A DNA stretch of 64,000 nt from Phycisphaeraceae bacterium (GTDB lineage Bacteria > Planctomycetota > Phycisphaerae > Phycisphaerales > UBA1924). A program made the position numbers and the translations under genes. The stretch spans positions 62,001 through 126,000 of the forward strand of contig JAHBXB010000007.1 in the NCBI GenBank assembly GCA_019636655.1, in the 5' to 3' direction. Below, one piece after another: positions 32,509-41,897 of the stretch (its first letter is position 1; every line of letters begins with the position of its first letter). The notes under the pieces were generated by a model. It was not told the DNA's origin. It saw only the letters and a program-made list of their open reading frames with translations, and did no database searches.

Positions 32509-35343
32509 CTATTGGTCGTCGTGCTGGTCGCGAAGGGCCTTCAGGGCCTCGAGCCGCTGTTTATGGATCGGGCGATCTGGCTCGAGTTGCGTGAGGGCGG
32601 TGAGGTGGCGCTCGGCCGCGGCAAAGTCCGACTTCTTGATCGCGACGCTGGCGGCGAGCTCCCGTTCCTGCGGGTCGTAGGGGGCGATCTGCGTAGCCCG
32701 CTCGGCCTTGGCGAACGCGGCGTCCCAGTTGCCCGTGGCGGCGTACCGCCGGGCGAGTTCGGCGGCGTAAGCGGGGGACTTCTGCTCGCGGGCATCGAGG
32801 TATTCGAGGTGCGGGATCGCCGCGTCGGGCCCATCACCGTTGCCCGCCAGGTAGTACTTGGCGAGGAGGCGGTGAGGGAGCGGGTCCACGGGGCGCGCAG
32901 CGGCGTACCGCTCCAGCAACGGGACCAGCACGGCGGTCGGGACCCCCGCCGTGCCCTGAAGGTCCATGTCGATTGCGATCTCGAGGGCGTCGGCAAGGTC
33001 GGGGTATTCGTCCAGCCAGCGGCCGACCATCTCGCGGGTGATGTCGGGAAGGCTGTCATCATCGACCGGCTGGTCCGCTTTGGCGGCGGGCTTCCGATCG
33101 AGCGGATCGGCGGCATCCTCGTCGGCGGGTTCGGTCTTCGCCGCGGCCTCGCGCCGGAGCAGGTCGCGGATCGTGGGCTGACCTGCCTTGGGGGCGAGCC
33201 CCCAGGCCTGGACCTGCCCCTGTGCCCACTGCGTGAAGGCGTCGAAGAACGCGTCTCGGGAGACGCCGAGCACGGCCTGGAACGCGGCTTCCTCTCGGAC
33301 GCCCTTGGCGTACTGATCCATCAACTCCAGCGGCGCCTCGCGGCCGAAACGCTCGATCATGAACTGGTACATCCAGTGGGCCTGCGCGTAGGCAAGGGAC
33401 CGATCGGTCGGCTTCTCCGGCCGGATGAACGCGAGGTTGATGGCGGTGAAATCGAAGAGGGCGTCTGATCGCAGGGCATCGGCGAGGAGCCTGCAGGTCT
33501 GGTTCTCGCGCGGAGCGAGTTCGAGATAGACCGCCGCGGCCTCCGTGAACCAGTGGGGGATCCGGTTGTTGGTCCGCGCCAGCGAGACGGTGTGGGTGAA
33601 CTCGTGCCGGACGACGCGGGCCCAGTCGTAGGTGCCCAGGTGGTTGGCCCCCTCGCGGGGGGTCTCCATTGCGATCACCGGGCCGGTGCTCGCGGCGATG
33701 GTGTGGATGGCCGGCATCCCGGCGATGCGCACGCCGAACCAGCGGTGGTCGGGCATCAGGTCGATGACAGTCCTGGGAAGCCCGTCCTCGGTCACGCTGG
33801 TGGTGGGCGCGTAATCGATCCCGCCCGGCCCCGCGCCCGTCACGATGCGGTAGTTCTCCTCGAGCGGGCCGACCATCTCGCGGGCCATGACGCCATCGAT
33901 GCCGGGCTTGTACCGGATGATGAAGTGCTCGCTCTCGATCGTGTCGTAGGAGCGGAGTTCGGTGACCAGTTTCAGGCTGTTGCCGGCCCGCACGTTGAAG
34001 GGATCCAGGCGGGTGGCCTCGGTCAGGGCGCGCTCCGCGCGGGCGTCGCGCCCGGCCTGGATCTCCAGCAGTCCCAGTTCGATCAGCGGCGCAGGCCATG
34101 AGGGGAGCCGCTCGTGGGCCGTGCCCAGGTAGTCGGCCGCGAGCGCGTACTGGCGGGCCTCGGCCAGCGTCCGGCCGATCTCGTACACCGCGAGGGCCGA
34201 GCCGGGCGAGAGCGCGTCGTACGCGGCGGTCCATTTCGCCAGGGCCTCGTCGTCGTAGGCGCGGGCGGCGACGGCGGCCCGGAGCGCGACCGCCCCGCGC
34301 ATGGCCGGATATCGGGCCAGCGCTTCGTCGAGCAGCTCCGCGGCTGATTCGGGATCGTTGATGCGGAGCGACGCGCGGGCGCGGAGCATCGAAGCCAGCG
34401 GCGAGGCGCCCCGTGCCGAGTCCGCGTCCTGCTCGTCGCCCGCCGCCGTGCCCGCGGCCTGGGTTGTGATGTCGAGGCGGGCCGCGATCCGTTCCGCCGC
34501 GGCAAGGTCGAAGGACCACACGGCCATGTCGCCGAGCATCGCCCACGCGCGAGCGCACGAGGGGTTGAGCTCGAGCGTGCGGATCAAGGCCTGCTGGGCC
34601 TCGCTGGGGTTGTCCTTGTCCAGCAGCAACTCGGCCTCGACAAGCATGGCCGGCCAGTACAGCCGGTCGAGCGAATCCCGGACCCGGGCAAGGATCGACA
34701 TCATCGCCCGGTAGTCGCCGCCGGCGGGGCCATCGCCGGCTCGGAGGCGGGACCGGAGCGCCAGCACGCGGACTCCGTCGACCAGGTCGGCCGGAGTCCG
34801 GAGTGATCCGGCCACGGCGGCCGCCACCAGCGGCGCCATGGCCTCGACCGCGTCGTCGTACCGCCCCATGGCGGCGAGGGCCTCGGCGCGGATGCGGACC
34901 GAGCGAGGATCGGCACGGCCCTCCAGCGCGGCCAGCGACTCGGCGAGTTCGCCGCGGAGCAGCATCGCCTCGGCTCGGTCAAGAGGATCGGCGTCGAGAG
35001 ACTTGAGCGAGGGGTCATCCAGCGCGCCGCTGGTGAGCGCCGCGCGGGCCATGCGCGCCGGGGTATCCAGGTCGGCGGGCTCCCAGAGGCCGTGGAAGAT
35101 CCGGAGGTCCTTCAGCTCGTCTTCAGTGAGGTATTCGGCCCGGAGCAGCCGCCTGATCGCGGCGGGCTGCGAGGGTCGCTCCATCGGCTCAGCCGCCTGC
35201 GGCGGCGCGGAGGCGGCGTCGCGCGGCGACGGGGCGACACCCGCCGCGGCGATCAGGATGAACGCGATGACCGTGCCGCGCCGGGCGCGGGTCCGTCTAT
35301 TTCCCTGGCCAGTGTTTCGCGTGCTGTTGCCCGACGTGTTCAC
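32509..35343 (-). CDS. Exported TPR protein with gluzincin-type metallopeptidase domain
   Basis: A 944-residue protein. GTG at 35343 is chosen for its GAGGA Shine-Dalgarno and because longer frames would overlap the upstream gene. The start is Arg-rich, followed by one hydrophobic helix (VIAFILIAAAGVA), a signal peptide or anchor. Tetratricopeptide-like repeats fill about 150-520. A metallopeptidase core follows with RHEFTHTVSLA (HExxH) and, 20 residues on, WFTEAAAVYLEL supplying the third ligand Glu, as in peptidase MA-like/M1-type gluzincins. More TPRs end the protein. The LolA-like gene lies 76 bases upstream on the same strand. Substrate unknown. Confidence 0.85.
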   Translation of the reverse strand: MNTSGNSTRNTGQGNRRTRARRGTVIAFILIAAAGVAPSPRDAASAPPQAAEPMERPSQPAAIRRLLRAEYLTEDELKDLRIFHGLWEPADLDTPARMARAALTSGALDDPSLKSLDADPLDRAEAMLLRGELAESLAALEGRADPRSVRIRAEALAAMGRYDDAVEAMAPLVAAAVAGSLRTPADLVDGVRVLALRSRLRAGDGPAGGDYRAMMSILARVRDSLDRLYWPAMLVEAELLLDKDNPSEAQQALIRTLELNPSCARAWAMLGDMAVWSFDLAAAERIAARLDITTQAAGTAAGDEQDADSARGASPLASMLRARASLRINDPESAAELLDEALARYPAMRGAVALRAAVAARAYDDEALAKWTAAYDALSPGSALAVYEIGRTLAEARQYALAADYLGTAHERLPSWPAPLIELGLLEIQAGRDARAERALTEATRLDPFNVRAGNSLKLVTELRSYDTIESEHFIIRYKPGIDGVMAREMVGPLEENYRIVTGAGPGGIDYAPTTSVTEDGLPRTVIDLMPDHRWFGVRIAGMPAIHTIAASTGPVIAMETPREGANHLGTYDWARVVRHEFTHTVSLARTNNRIPHWFTEAAAVYLELAPRENQTCRLLADALRSDALFDFTAINLAFIRPEKPTDRSLAYAQAHWMYQFMIERFGREAPLELMDQYAKGVREEAAFQAVLGVSRDAFFDAFTQWAQGQVQAWGLAPKAGQPTIRDLLRREAAAKTEPADEDAADPLDRKPAAKADQPVDDDSLPDITREMVGRWLDEYPDLADALEIAIDMDLQGTAGVPTAVLVPLLERYAAARPVDPLPHRLLAKYYLAGNGDGPDAAIPHLEYLDAREQKSPAYAAELARRYAATGNWDAAFAKAERATQIAPYDPQERELAASVAIKKSDFAAAERHLTALTQLEPDRPIHKQRLEALKALRDQHDDQ

Positions 35344-35419
35344 GCGTGGTCCTCGAGCCCCACAGCGGCCTGTTCGCACCCGGGGCCACCATGGACTCGG
35401 GCGGAACGCGCTGGCCGTG

Positions 35420-36310
35420 CTAATGAGCATCGGCCGGCTTGCGGAACTCCCTGATCTCGACGTTCCACCCTTCGGATGGCGGGGGAGCGCTGGTATCGAA
35501 TAGCCGGTCATCGACGGGTCCGTTTGTAGCGACTGCAACGAGGATGACCTCTGTGCGTCCGCCGTCGGAGTTCACGGTCCGGGCCATGCGAGGCAGGAGG
35601 CTGCCGGTCCGGTACCAGAGCCGCACCTCGCGGAAGTCGCGCGCTTCATCGGTCCCTTCGCGCGGAACCAGCCGGAGCTGGACGGTGTCGGCGAAGTTCT
35701 TCCGGGCCGACTCGCTGGCGTCGAGGTGGTCATCGAATGGCAGGAGGGTGGCCTCGAACCGCGCGAGGATGTCGGCCCGCTTCTGGCCGATGGGGACCGG
35801 GAAGGGGCCCTCGCCGATGCGGAGCGGATCCGCCCGCTGGCCCGGCGGCACCACGCGCCGCTTGAACATCTGCTTCTGGTCCGGGAGTTTCTCGATCAGC
35901 CACGCACCGTCGAAGATGAACGTGCGGCGCTCGAGCCGCTTCTGCCCGTTGATGTACAGGGTGTCGAAGTCGACGGCGAAGCGTCGCTCGGGTGCCGAGT
36001 CGGACGTCGGTCCGGCGTCCGACCGGAAGGTGAGCGTGCCCCGGCGGTCCTCGGCGCTCGCGGCCTCGAGCTCGCCGAAGTCACGGAGGTAGCGGATGCT
36101 GGCGGTGAGCGTTCTGATGTCCTTGTCCGCCGTCTCGAGCGCGCGGAGCAGGTCATCGGCGTCCATGAACTCCCGCGCCGGTTCCGTGTCCGGAGCGGCC
36201 TCCCGGGCCGGCTGGGGAGACGGAGGCGAGGCGGACGGCGATTCCTGCGCGATCGCCGCGCCGGAGAGGGCGAGCCCTGTGAAAACTGTCAACAGACGTG
36301 CCGACGTCAT
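35420..36310 (-). CDS. LolA-like outer-membrane lipoprotein carrier family protein
   Basis: A 296-residue secreted protein starting at 36310 (GGAG 6 bases upstream). Signal peptide LLTVFTGLALSGAAIAQ is followed by a Pro/Ser-rich linker. The domain then reads LLRALETADKDIRTLTASI, alternating beta strands and LYINGQKRLERRTFIFDGAWLIEKLPDQKQM, a pattern like LolA/LppX, which bind lipid or lipoprotein acyl chains in a half-barrel. It is larger than true LolA (about 200), so a dedicated lipid-binding role is as likely. Probably co-transcribed with the TPR peptidase. Confidence 0.75.
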   Translation of the reverse strand: MTSARLLTVFTGLALSGAAIAQESPSASPPSPQPAREAAPDTEPAREFMDADDLLRALETADKDIRTLTASIRYLRDFGELEAASAEDRRGTLTFRSDAGPTSDSAPERRFAVDFDTLYINGQKRLERRTFIFDGAWLIEKLPDQKQMFKRRVVPPGQRADPLRIGEGPFPVPIGQKRADILARFEATLLPFDDHLDASESARKNFADTVQLRLVPREGTDEARDFREVRLWYRTGSLLPRMARTVNSDGGRTEVILVAVATNGPVDDRLFDTSAPPPSEGWNVEIREFRKPADAH

Positions 36311-36485
36311 GCCGTGCTCCTGGGGTCGGACCGTGCCCGACTCGCGCCGGCAAGGGCCCGGCACCATTACTACGTACCGTACGCGTGCATCGGTTCTTCG
36401 CGAGCCGGGGCTGCCGCTTTCGAGTCCCGGTGGGCGTTAGGTGGTCGTGTCCACGATCACACGGCGCCGGAGCGGCCCCGCCGGC

Positions 36486-38183
36486 TCAGGCCTCGTCGAA
36501 AAACGCGGCCGCGTCGGATTCCGACCATTCCTTGGAGATCTCAGCGATCGAGCGGGCCCGCTTGGGGCGCGTGACCCGCGGGACGCGCTGGGGCTGGCCC
36601 GCGGCTTCGTCGAACTCGCCCTCCTGCTCGAAGATGTCGGCGAAGGGGATGGTGCCGTCGCGGCGCTTGCGGCCCTTGATCAGCAGCTTGATGGGCACCT
36701 CGCCGAAGGGGAGTTCGTCACGGAACCGGTTGATCAGGAATCGCTCGTACTCCTGCTTGAACAGCTCGGGCTTGTTCACGACCAGGCCGATGGTGGGGGG
36801 CTGCACGGCGACCTGGGCGACGTAGTAGACCTTGGCGAAGGTTCCGAGCTTGCTCGCGGGGCCCCGGGTCTCGAGGATCCCCCGTACGAGGCGGTTGAGC
36901 TTGCCCGTGGTGACGCGCTCGCGGGACTGCTCGAAGAGCTCGTGGGCGAGGTCCAGGGTCTTGCGGACATTCCGGCCGTTTGAGGCGGCGACGAAGGAGA
37001 GCGGGGCGTAGGCGAGGCCCGGGATGGCCTTGTGGAGGTACTTCTCGTAGGCGTCGGGGGAGACGGCCTTGCCCTTGTCGCTCTTGCGGCCCTCGACCAT
37101 GTCCCACTTGTTGACGACCAGCACGACCGGCTTGTACGACTGGCTCACGATCTTGGCGAGCGTCTCGTCCACCTGGGAGACGGGCTCGGTGGCGTCGATG
37201 AGCATGAGCACGACGTCCGCCCGCTGGATGGCGCGGACCATGCGGTCGAACGCCCAGTGCTCGATGCGGTCGGCGAAGGCCTTTTTCTTGCGGAGCCCGG
37301 CGGTGTCGATGGCGATGAAGGTCCTGCCGTCGATCTCGAACTTGACGTCCACGGCGTCCCGGGTGGTGCCTGCGATCTCGGAGGTGATGACCCGTTTCTC
37401 GCCCGCCAGGGAGTTGACGAGCGTGCTCTTGCCGGCGTTGCGCTTGCCGACGATAGCGACGCGGATGGCGCCGCTGAGGTCCTCCGCGGCCGGGGCCTCG
37501 TCCTGCTCGGCGGCGAGCTCGCCGGCGATGGTCCAGAGGTTGTCGATGAGGTCGCGCCGGCGGTAGTTGTTGCGGGCCGAGACGCAGAGGGCCTCGCCGA
37601 AGCCGAGGCTCGCGGCCTCCGCGGCGTGCCCCTCCCAGCGGGGACCGTCGACCTTGTTGGCAACAACGACTACGCGGACCTTGCGGCTTGCCTCGGCCTT
37701 CCTGTCGGCGGCCTTCTTGGCGCCCGGCTTGGCCTTGGGCTTGGCCGCGCCCTTGGCGCGTGCGGGGGCCGTGGGCTCGCGGGCGCCCAGGACGCGCTCG
37801 CGGAGCAGGCGGGCGACGGTCTCGTCCGCCGGGGTGATGCCGGCCTGGGCGTCGACGACGAGCAGGACCAGATCGGCGGAGCGGACCGCCTCGGAGATCT
37901 GGTGCTCGATGTCGTGGGTCAGCGAAGCGAGATCAGCTCCGACCTCGTTGAAGCGGCGCCCCTCGGCGACATAGGCGCCGTAGCCGCCGGTATCGGTGAG
38001 GTCCAGCTCGCGGTCGGGGCCCTCGCCGTCGGGGGAGTCGAGGGTCACGATGGTGGAGACCCGGTCGCGCGTCGTGCCCGCCGTGGGGTCGACGATCGAG
38101 ACCTTGTCCTTGGCCAGCATGTTCAGCAGCGAGGACTTGCCGACATTGGGTCGGCCGACGATAGCAACGCGAGGGAGCGGCAT
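36486..38183 (-). CDS. der: Ribosome biogenesis GTPase Der (EngA)
   Basis: A 565-residue double-GTPase needed for 50S maturation. The first G domain starts with VAIVGRPNVGKSSLLN (P-loop 10-17) and the second with VAIVGKRNAGKSTLVN (about 243-252); NKVDG and NKWDMVEG are the G4 motifs; a KH-like domain follows. Usual length is 440-490. The excess lies in a Lys/Ala/Pro-rich insertion (about residues 133-168) between G3 and G4 of domain 1 and a C-terminal extension after about 520. No Shine-Dalgarno; a TAAAGT box ends 8 bases before ATG. Divergent from the M20 gene. Confidence 0.96.
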   Translation of the reverse strand: MPLPRVAIVGRPNVGKSSLLNMLAKDKVSIVDPTAGTTRDRVSTIVTLDSPDGEGPDRELDLTDTGGYGAYVAEGRRFNEVGADLASLTHDIEHQISEAVRSADLVLLVVDAQAGITPADETVARLLRERVLGAREPTAPARAKGAAKPKAKPGAKKAADRKAEASRKVRVVVVANKVDGPRWEGHAAEAASLGFGEALCVSARNNYRRRDLIDNLWTIAGELAAEQDEAPAAEDLSGAIRVAIVGKRNAGKSTLVNSLAGEKRVITSEIAGTTRDAVDVKFEIDGRTFIAIDTAGLRKKKAFADRIEHWAFDRMVRAIQRADVVLMLIDATEPVSQVDETLAKIVSQSYKPVVLVVNKWDMVEGRKSDKGKAVSPDAYEKYLHKAIPGLAYAPLSFVAASNGRNVRKTLDLAHELFEQSRERVTTGKLNRLVRGILETRGPASKLGTFAKVYYVAQVAVQPPTIGLVVNKPELFKQEYERFLINRFRDELPFGEVPIKLLIKGRKRRDGTIPFADIFEQEGEFDEAAGQPQRVPRVTRPKRARSIAEISKEWSESDAAAFFDEA

Positions 38184-38191
38184 AGGGGCGG

Positions 38192-38197
38192 ACTTTA
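38192..38197 (-). promoter_or_regulatory. Candidate -10 (TAAAGT) 8 bases before der
   Basis: Minus-strand TAAAGT ends 8 bases before the der ATG, without a Shine-Dalgarno. It shares the 78-base divergent gap with the mirror-image box at 38250. Confidence 0.4.
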
Positions 38198-38249
38198 GGC
38201 TTGAACTGGCGGATGCCGGGCTCCGCAGGTTCGCGGCACCGGCAAGTCG

Positions 38250-38255
38250 TAGACT
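38250..38255 (+). promoter_or_regulatory. Candidate -10 (TAGACT) 6 bases before the M20 gene
   Basis: TAGACT ends 6 bases before ATG 38262; there is no Shine-Dalgarno, so the transcript is probably leaderless. Confidence 0.42.
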
Positions 38256-38261
38256 CTAACC

Positions 38262-39518
38262 ATGCCCAACCAGCGTCTGCGACAGATCATCCGCGAGGCC
38301 ATGCCGGAGCTGACGGCCCTCCGCCATGACCTGCACGCCCATCCGGAGCTGGCGTATCAGGAGCGGCGGACGGCGGGGGTCGTTGTACGGGAACTGACCC
38401 GGCTGGGTATCCGCCACAGGGCGGGGCTGGCGGGCGGCACCGGGGTCGTGGCCCACCTTCCGGCGACCGTGCCGGGGGCAGACGGACGCGGTGCCATAGC
38501 GCTGCGGGCGGACATGGACGCGTTGCCGATCGTCGAAAGGACCGGGGCGGCGTACGCGTCGACCACGCCCGGGGTGATGCACGCCTGCGGGCACGACGGG
38601 CACACGGCGAACCTGCTCGGGGTGGCCCGGGTGCTCTCGACACTATCGGAGCGGCCCAACAGCGTCACGCTCGTGTTCCAGCCCGCCGAGGAGGGGGGCG
38701 CGGGCGGCAGGCGGCTGTGCGAGGAGGGCGTGCTTGAGGGAGACGATGCGAGCCGGGGGGGCGGGGAAGGCGGGGGAGCCGGGCTTGGGGAGCCCGTGCG
38801 GGTCATCTACGGGCTGCATGGATGGCCGCAGCTGCCGCTGGGCGTGGTAGGCAGCCGCGTCGGGCCGCTCCTGGCGGCGACGGACGGGTTCACGGTGACA
38901 GTGAAGGGGACGCAGGCGCACGCGGCGTACCCGCACCTTGCCCGCGACCCGATCGTGGCCGCGGCCCAGGTGGTCGGGGCCCTGCAGACGATCACCTCGC
39001 GCAGCGTGGGGCCGCTCGAGAGCGTGGTGGTGACGGTGGCGACGATCGCCGGGGGAACGGCACGGAACATCATCCCCGAGTCGGTACGCCTCGGCGGGAC
39101 GGTGCGGACGCTCACGCCGGGGATGCGCGTGCTGGCGAAGGAACGCCTGTTCGCGATCGCGGAGCACACGGCGAGGGCGATGGGATGCGAGGCACGCATC
39201 GAGTGGGAGGAGGGGTACCCCGTAACGGAGAACGAGAAGGGAGCAACCGGGCGGTTCTTCGAGACCGCGCGGCGCGCGCTCGGGGATGCCCGTGTGTGCA
39301 AAGTGGACGAGCCGACCATGGGGGGGGAGGACTTCTCCTACTACGGCCACCACGTGCCCGCCTGCTTCTTCATGCTCGGGCTGTGCCCGCCGGAACGAAT
39401 GCCGGATCGCGGCGGCGCGGGATACCCCTCGCTGCACCAGCCGGAGTTCGACTTCGTTGATGCAGCGATGGAGACAGGAATCGAGGTGATGTGCGGACTG
39501 GCGCTGGAGCGAGACTGA
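38262..39518 (+). CDS. M20 family amidohydrolase (hippurate/IAA-amino acid hydrolase type)
   Basis: A 418-residue dinuclear metallo-amidohydrolase. Opening RHDLHAHPELAYQERRTA, the GAIALRADMDALPI strand and metal site HACGHDGHTANLLG are classic for the M20D subgroup that cleaves N-acyl amino acids. The later PAEEGGAGGRRL, GTVRTLTPGMR and GGEDFSYY complete the set. Residues about 160-180 hold a Gly-rich insertion before VRVIYGLHGWP. Natural substrate cannot be told. Monocistronic, convergent with the subtilase. Confidence 0.93.
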   Translation: MPNQRLRQIIREAMPELTALRHDLHAHPELAYQERRTAGVVVRELTRLGIRHRAGLAGGTGVVAHLPATVPGADGRGAIALRADMDALPIVERTGAAYASTTPGVMHACGHDGHTANLLGVARVLSTLSERPNSVTLVFQPAEEGGAGGRRLCEEGVLEGDDASRGGGEGGGAGLGEPVRVIYGLHGWPQLPLGVVGSRVGPLLAATDGFTVTVKGTQAHAAYPHLARDPIVAAAQVVGALQTITSRSVGPLESVVVTVATIAGGTARNIIPESVRLGGTVRTLTPGMRVLAKERLFAIAEHTARAMGCEARIEWEEGYPVTENEKGATGRFFETARRALGDARVCKVDEPTMGGEDFSYYGHHVPACFFMLGLCPPERMPDRGGAGYPSLHQPEFDFVDAAMETGIEVMCGLALERD

Positions 39519-39546
39519 GCCCGGCCTATCTGCGGGTTGGGGAGGG

Positions 39547-41595
39547 TTAGCAGCCGCCAGAGTTCAGCGCCGCGACCCAGGCCTGGATGAACCCGGCAAG
39601 GTCAGCGGGGGTGATCTGCGGGTCGGCGTCGAAGTTCGTCCGCGTGGTCGTTCCGGAGACATCGGCCACCCACTGCTGGACGTAAGCCGCGATGTCGGCG
39701 GGCTCGATGGTGCCGTTGCCGTCCCAGTCGGCGGGGCAGGCGGTGGTGCCGTAGATCTTGAGTTGCCACGAGTTGAACGTGCCGCTGTCGGCGGGCCCCT
39801 GCTCGTCGGAGATCGAGACGGTCCAGACGCCGTTGCTGCGCTCGTCCCAGCAGCGAGCCGTGGTGAAGACGAAGCCGGTGTAGTTGTCGGTGGGGTCCGG
39901 GTGCGGTGTGGCGAACTCCGAGACGGTGCCGGAGGGGGACGTGAGCGTGACACGCAGGTCGCCCACGGCGGTGTGGGAGACGTTGAGCACGAGCTCCGCG
40001 GTCTCGACGTTCAGGAACGAGCCGACGAGGGTCGTCCGGGTGACGCCGGGAGTGCTGGCATTGGGGATCGGCGTGGCAACGTTGAGGAGCGGCGTGGCGA
40101 AGGACTGCTCGGGCTGGACCAAGGGCCAGGCCTGCGCGAGCGAGACGGCCGCGGCGGCGTCGACGGCGCCAAAGCCGTAGTCGTACGAGATGCGGCGGCC
40201 GGCGCCGTTGAGCCGCCAGCCGGGGCTGGACGCGTCGGTCCACCTGGCGGTGCGGACAAGGATGTGCTTGACGTCGCGCCAGGTCAGCGCGGGGCGGGCC
40301 TGGAGCATGAGGGCGATCACGCCGGCGACCTGCGGCGACGTGGCGCTCGTGCCGCCGAAGCCGTTGCCGAAGGTGTCGGTGCCGGTCGTGGTGTAGATGG
40401 ATGGGTGGATGCCGTCGGCGTTGGACGGTGCGACGATGAACATCGAGGCGCCGGTCTCGTTGTAGTACGCGCGCACGCCGGTGTTGTCGACCGCGCCAAC
40501 GGCGATGACGTAGCGGGACGAGGCGAAGGGGTCATAGTCGAGCCGGTCGAAGACCCCGCCGTTGCCCGCGGCCCAGCAGAAGACAGTGCCCTTGCCGCCA
40601 CGGCCAGTGGCGACGGCCTGGGCGAGGGCGTCGCGCTCCGCGGCGGTGAGGTAGGTGATCAGGCCGTTATCGAACGGGCCCCAGGAGTTGGTCTTGATGA
40701 AGTTCACGTCGTTGCGAAACCCAAACGCGGTGACGTGATCAACGCTGGTGGAGCCGCGGTACAGCTTGGAGACCTTGGCGCCATAGGCGACGCCGGCGCC
40801 GAAGAGGCCGTTGTTCCCGGTCGCCGCGACCAGGCCGGCGACAGACGTGCCGTGCCCGGTCAGCCCGCTCCCGGCCATGCTCGACGCGGCGTCGTAGTTG
40901 CTCAGGATGTCAGGGTGGGTAGTCGAGTAGCCGTCCTCCACGACGGCGACGGTGATCCCCGTCCCGGTAAAGCCGGCGTTCCACGCGGGAACGACGTTCA
41001 CATCGATCGTCCCCGGCGCCAGGCTCTGGAGGTGCCACTGCAGGGAGAGGCTCGGGTCGTTGGGTGTGCGGAGCGGCATCGGGCGGGCGATGTCGACGTA
41101 CGCCTCCTCAACGGCGCCGCCGGCGCGCAGGGCCGCGGCGAGGGCCGCCGCAGAACGGACGGATGGGGCGGTGGCGATGTGCCAGCCAGAGAGCGAGGCC
41201 ATGGGAGCGGCGGTGGCCTTGGCGGCATCGAGCACCGGCTGCGCGGCACCGAGGTTGGCGGCCTTGATCAAGACGGTGTTGGTGATGGTGTAGCCGGGCG
41301 TGGGGGCCGGTGCGGGGTCGGCGGCGGTGGCCATGTCCGCGTTGTCGCGGGCGGCAGGGCTGGTCGGGGCGTCAGGGGTGTCGATCAGGAACGCCTCGGA
41401 CCCGGCGCCGGCCCACAGCACGATGCGTTCCGGGGCCAAAGCGACAGCCTTCGCGTTCTTGGTAGGCCCGGCCGCGGCGCGGACGTCGGACGATCCGGTC
41501 GATGCGGCCGCACCGCACGCCAGAATAAGGACAGAAAGCACGGAGGCCGGGACGCTCAGACCGGCAGCGAGTTGACTCATCATGGTCGTGCGCAT
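39547..41595 (-). CDS. Secreted subtilisin-like protease (S8) with P domain and dockerin-like tail
   Basis: A 682-residue secreted serine protease. ATG at 41595 opens a signal peptide ending near ACGAAAS. The catalytic triad is present: Asp221 (VVEDGYSTTHPD), His248 (TGHGTSVAG) and Ser417 (GGTSATSPQVAG), with the oxyanion Asn in CWAAGNGG. A P/homo-B domain follows (about 515-620; LTSPSGTVSEFATPH and DSGTFNSWQLKIYGT). The last 60 residues have two dockerin-like units ending in SGGC, the same style as the 11539 product. Probably degrades extracellular protein. Confidence 0.93.
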   Translation of the reverse strand: MRTTMMSQLAAGLSVPASVLSVLILACGAAASTGSSDVRAAAGPTKNAKAVALAPERIVLWAGAGSEAFLIDTPDAPTSPAARDNADMATAADPAPAPTPGYTITNTVLIKAANLGAAQPVLDAAKATAAPMASLSGWHIATAPSVRSAAALAAALRAGGAVEEAYVDIARPMPLRTPNDPSLSLQWHLQSLAPGTIDVNVVPAWNAGFTGTGITVAVVEDGYSTTHPDILSNYDAASSMAGSGLTGHGTSVAGLVAATGNNGLFGAGVAYGAKVSKLYRGSTSVDHVTAFGFRNDVNFIKTNSWGPFDNGLITYLTAAERDALAQAVATGRGGKGTVFCWAAGNGGVFDRLDYDPFASSRYVIAVGAVDNTGVRAYYNETGASMFIVAPSNADGIHPSIYTTTGTDTFGNGFGGTSATSPQVAGVIALMLQARPALTWRDVKHILVRTARWTDASSPGWRLNGAGRRISYDYGFGAVDAAAAVSLAQAWPLVQPEQSFATPLLNVATPIPNASTPGVTRTTLVGSFLNVETAELVLNVSHTAVGDLRVTLTSPSGTVSEFATPHPDPTDNYTGFVFTTARCWDERSNGVWTVSISDEQGPADSGTFNSWQLKIYGTTACPADWDGNGTIEPADIAAYVQQWVADVSGTTTRTNFDADPQITPADLAGFIQAWVAALNSGGC

Positions 41596-41897
41596 GGCGT
41601 TGGTCGGATCTTGCGGGTGGGGTCGCTTGGGCGTCCGGTAACGCCCGTCTGGCAGGCGGCACAGGGGTGTGTGGTTTTTGTGCGTATCAGCCGATCGGCA
41701 GTATTCGAGTGTACTCACATCTCTTCGCAACGCCAGTCCAATCGGTTTGGCGGGTGTGGCGAACGCGTTACCAACGGCGCCGACGGACCGAAAGTTCGCA
41801 GAGCCACGGGACGCCGGGTCCTAGAACCATGTCTACTTCTTGCACGACGGTCGAGCGGTACCGGTTCGTCCGCGCGTCCTAATAGGATGCAAGCATC
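41596..41897. other. Divergent intergenic region, subtilase / sigma factor
   Basis: About 300 bases between divergent genes. It holds a perfect 6-bp hairpin (GGGCGT, loop CCGGTA, ACGCCC, 41629-41646) in the likely 5' leader of the protease. A short imperfect palindrome around GAGTGTACTC lies near 41710. A TAGGAT box (41883-41888) precedes the sigma gene. No coding sequence or RNA gene was recognised. Confidence 0.5.
41883..41888 (+). promoter_or_regulatory. Candidate -10 (TAGGAT) 9 bases before the sigma gene
   Basis: TAGGAT ends 9 bases before GTG 41898. Its AGGA could also be a Shine-Dalgarno, so the reading is ambiguous. Confidence 0.3.
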
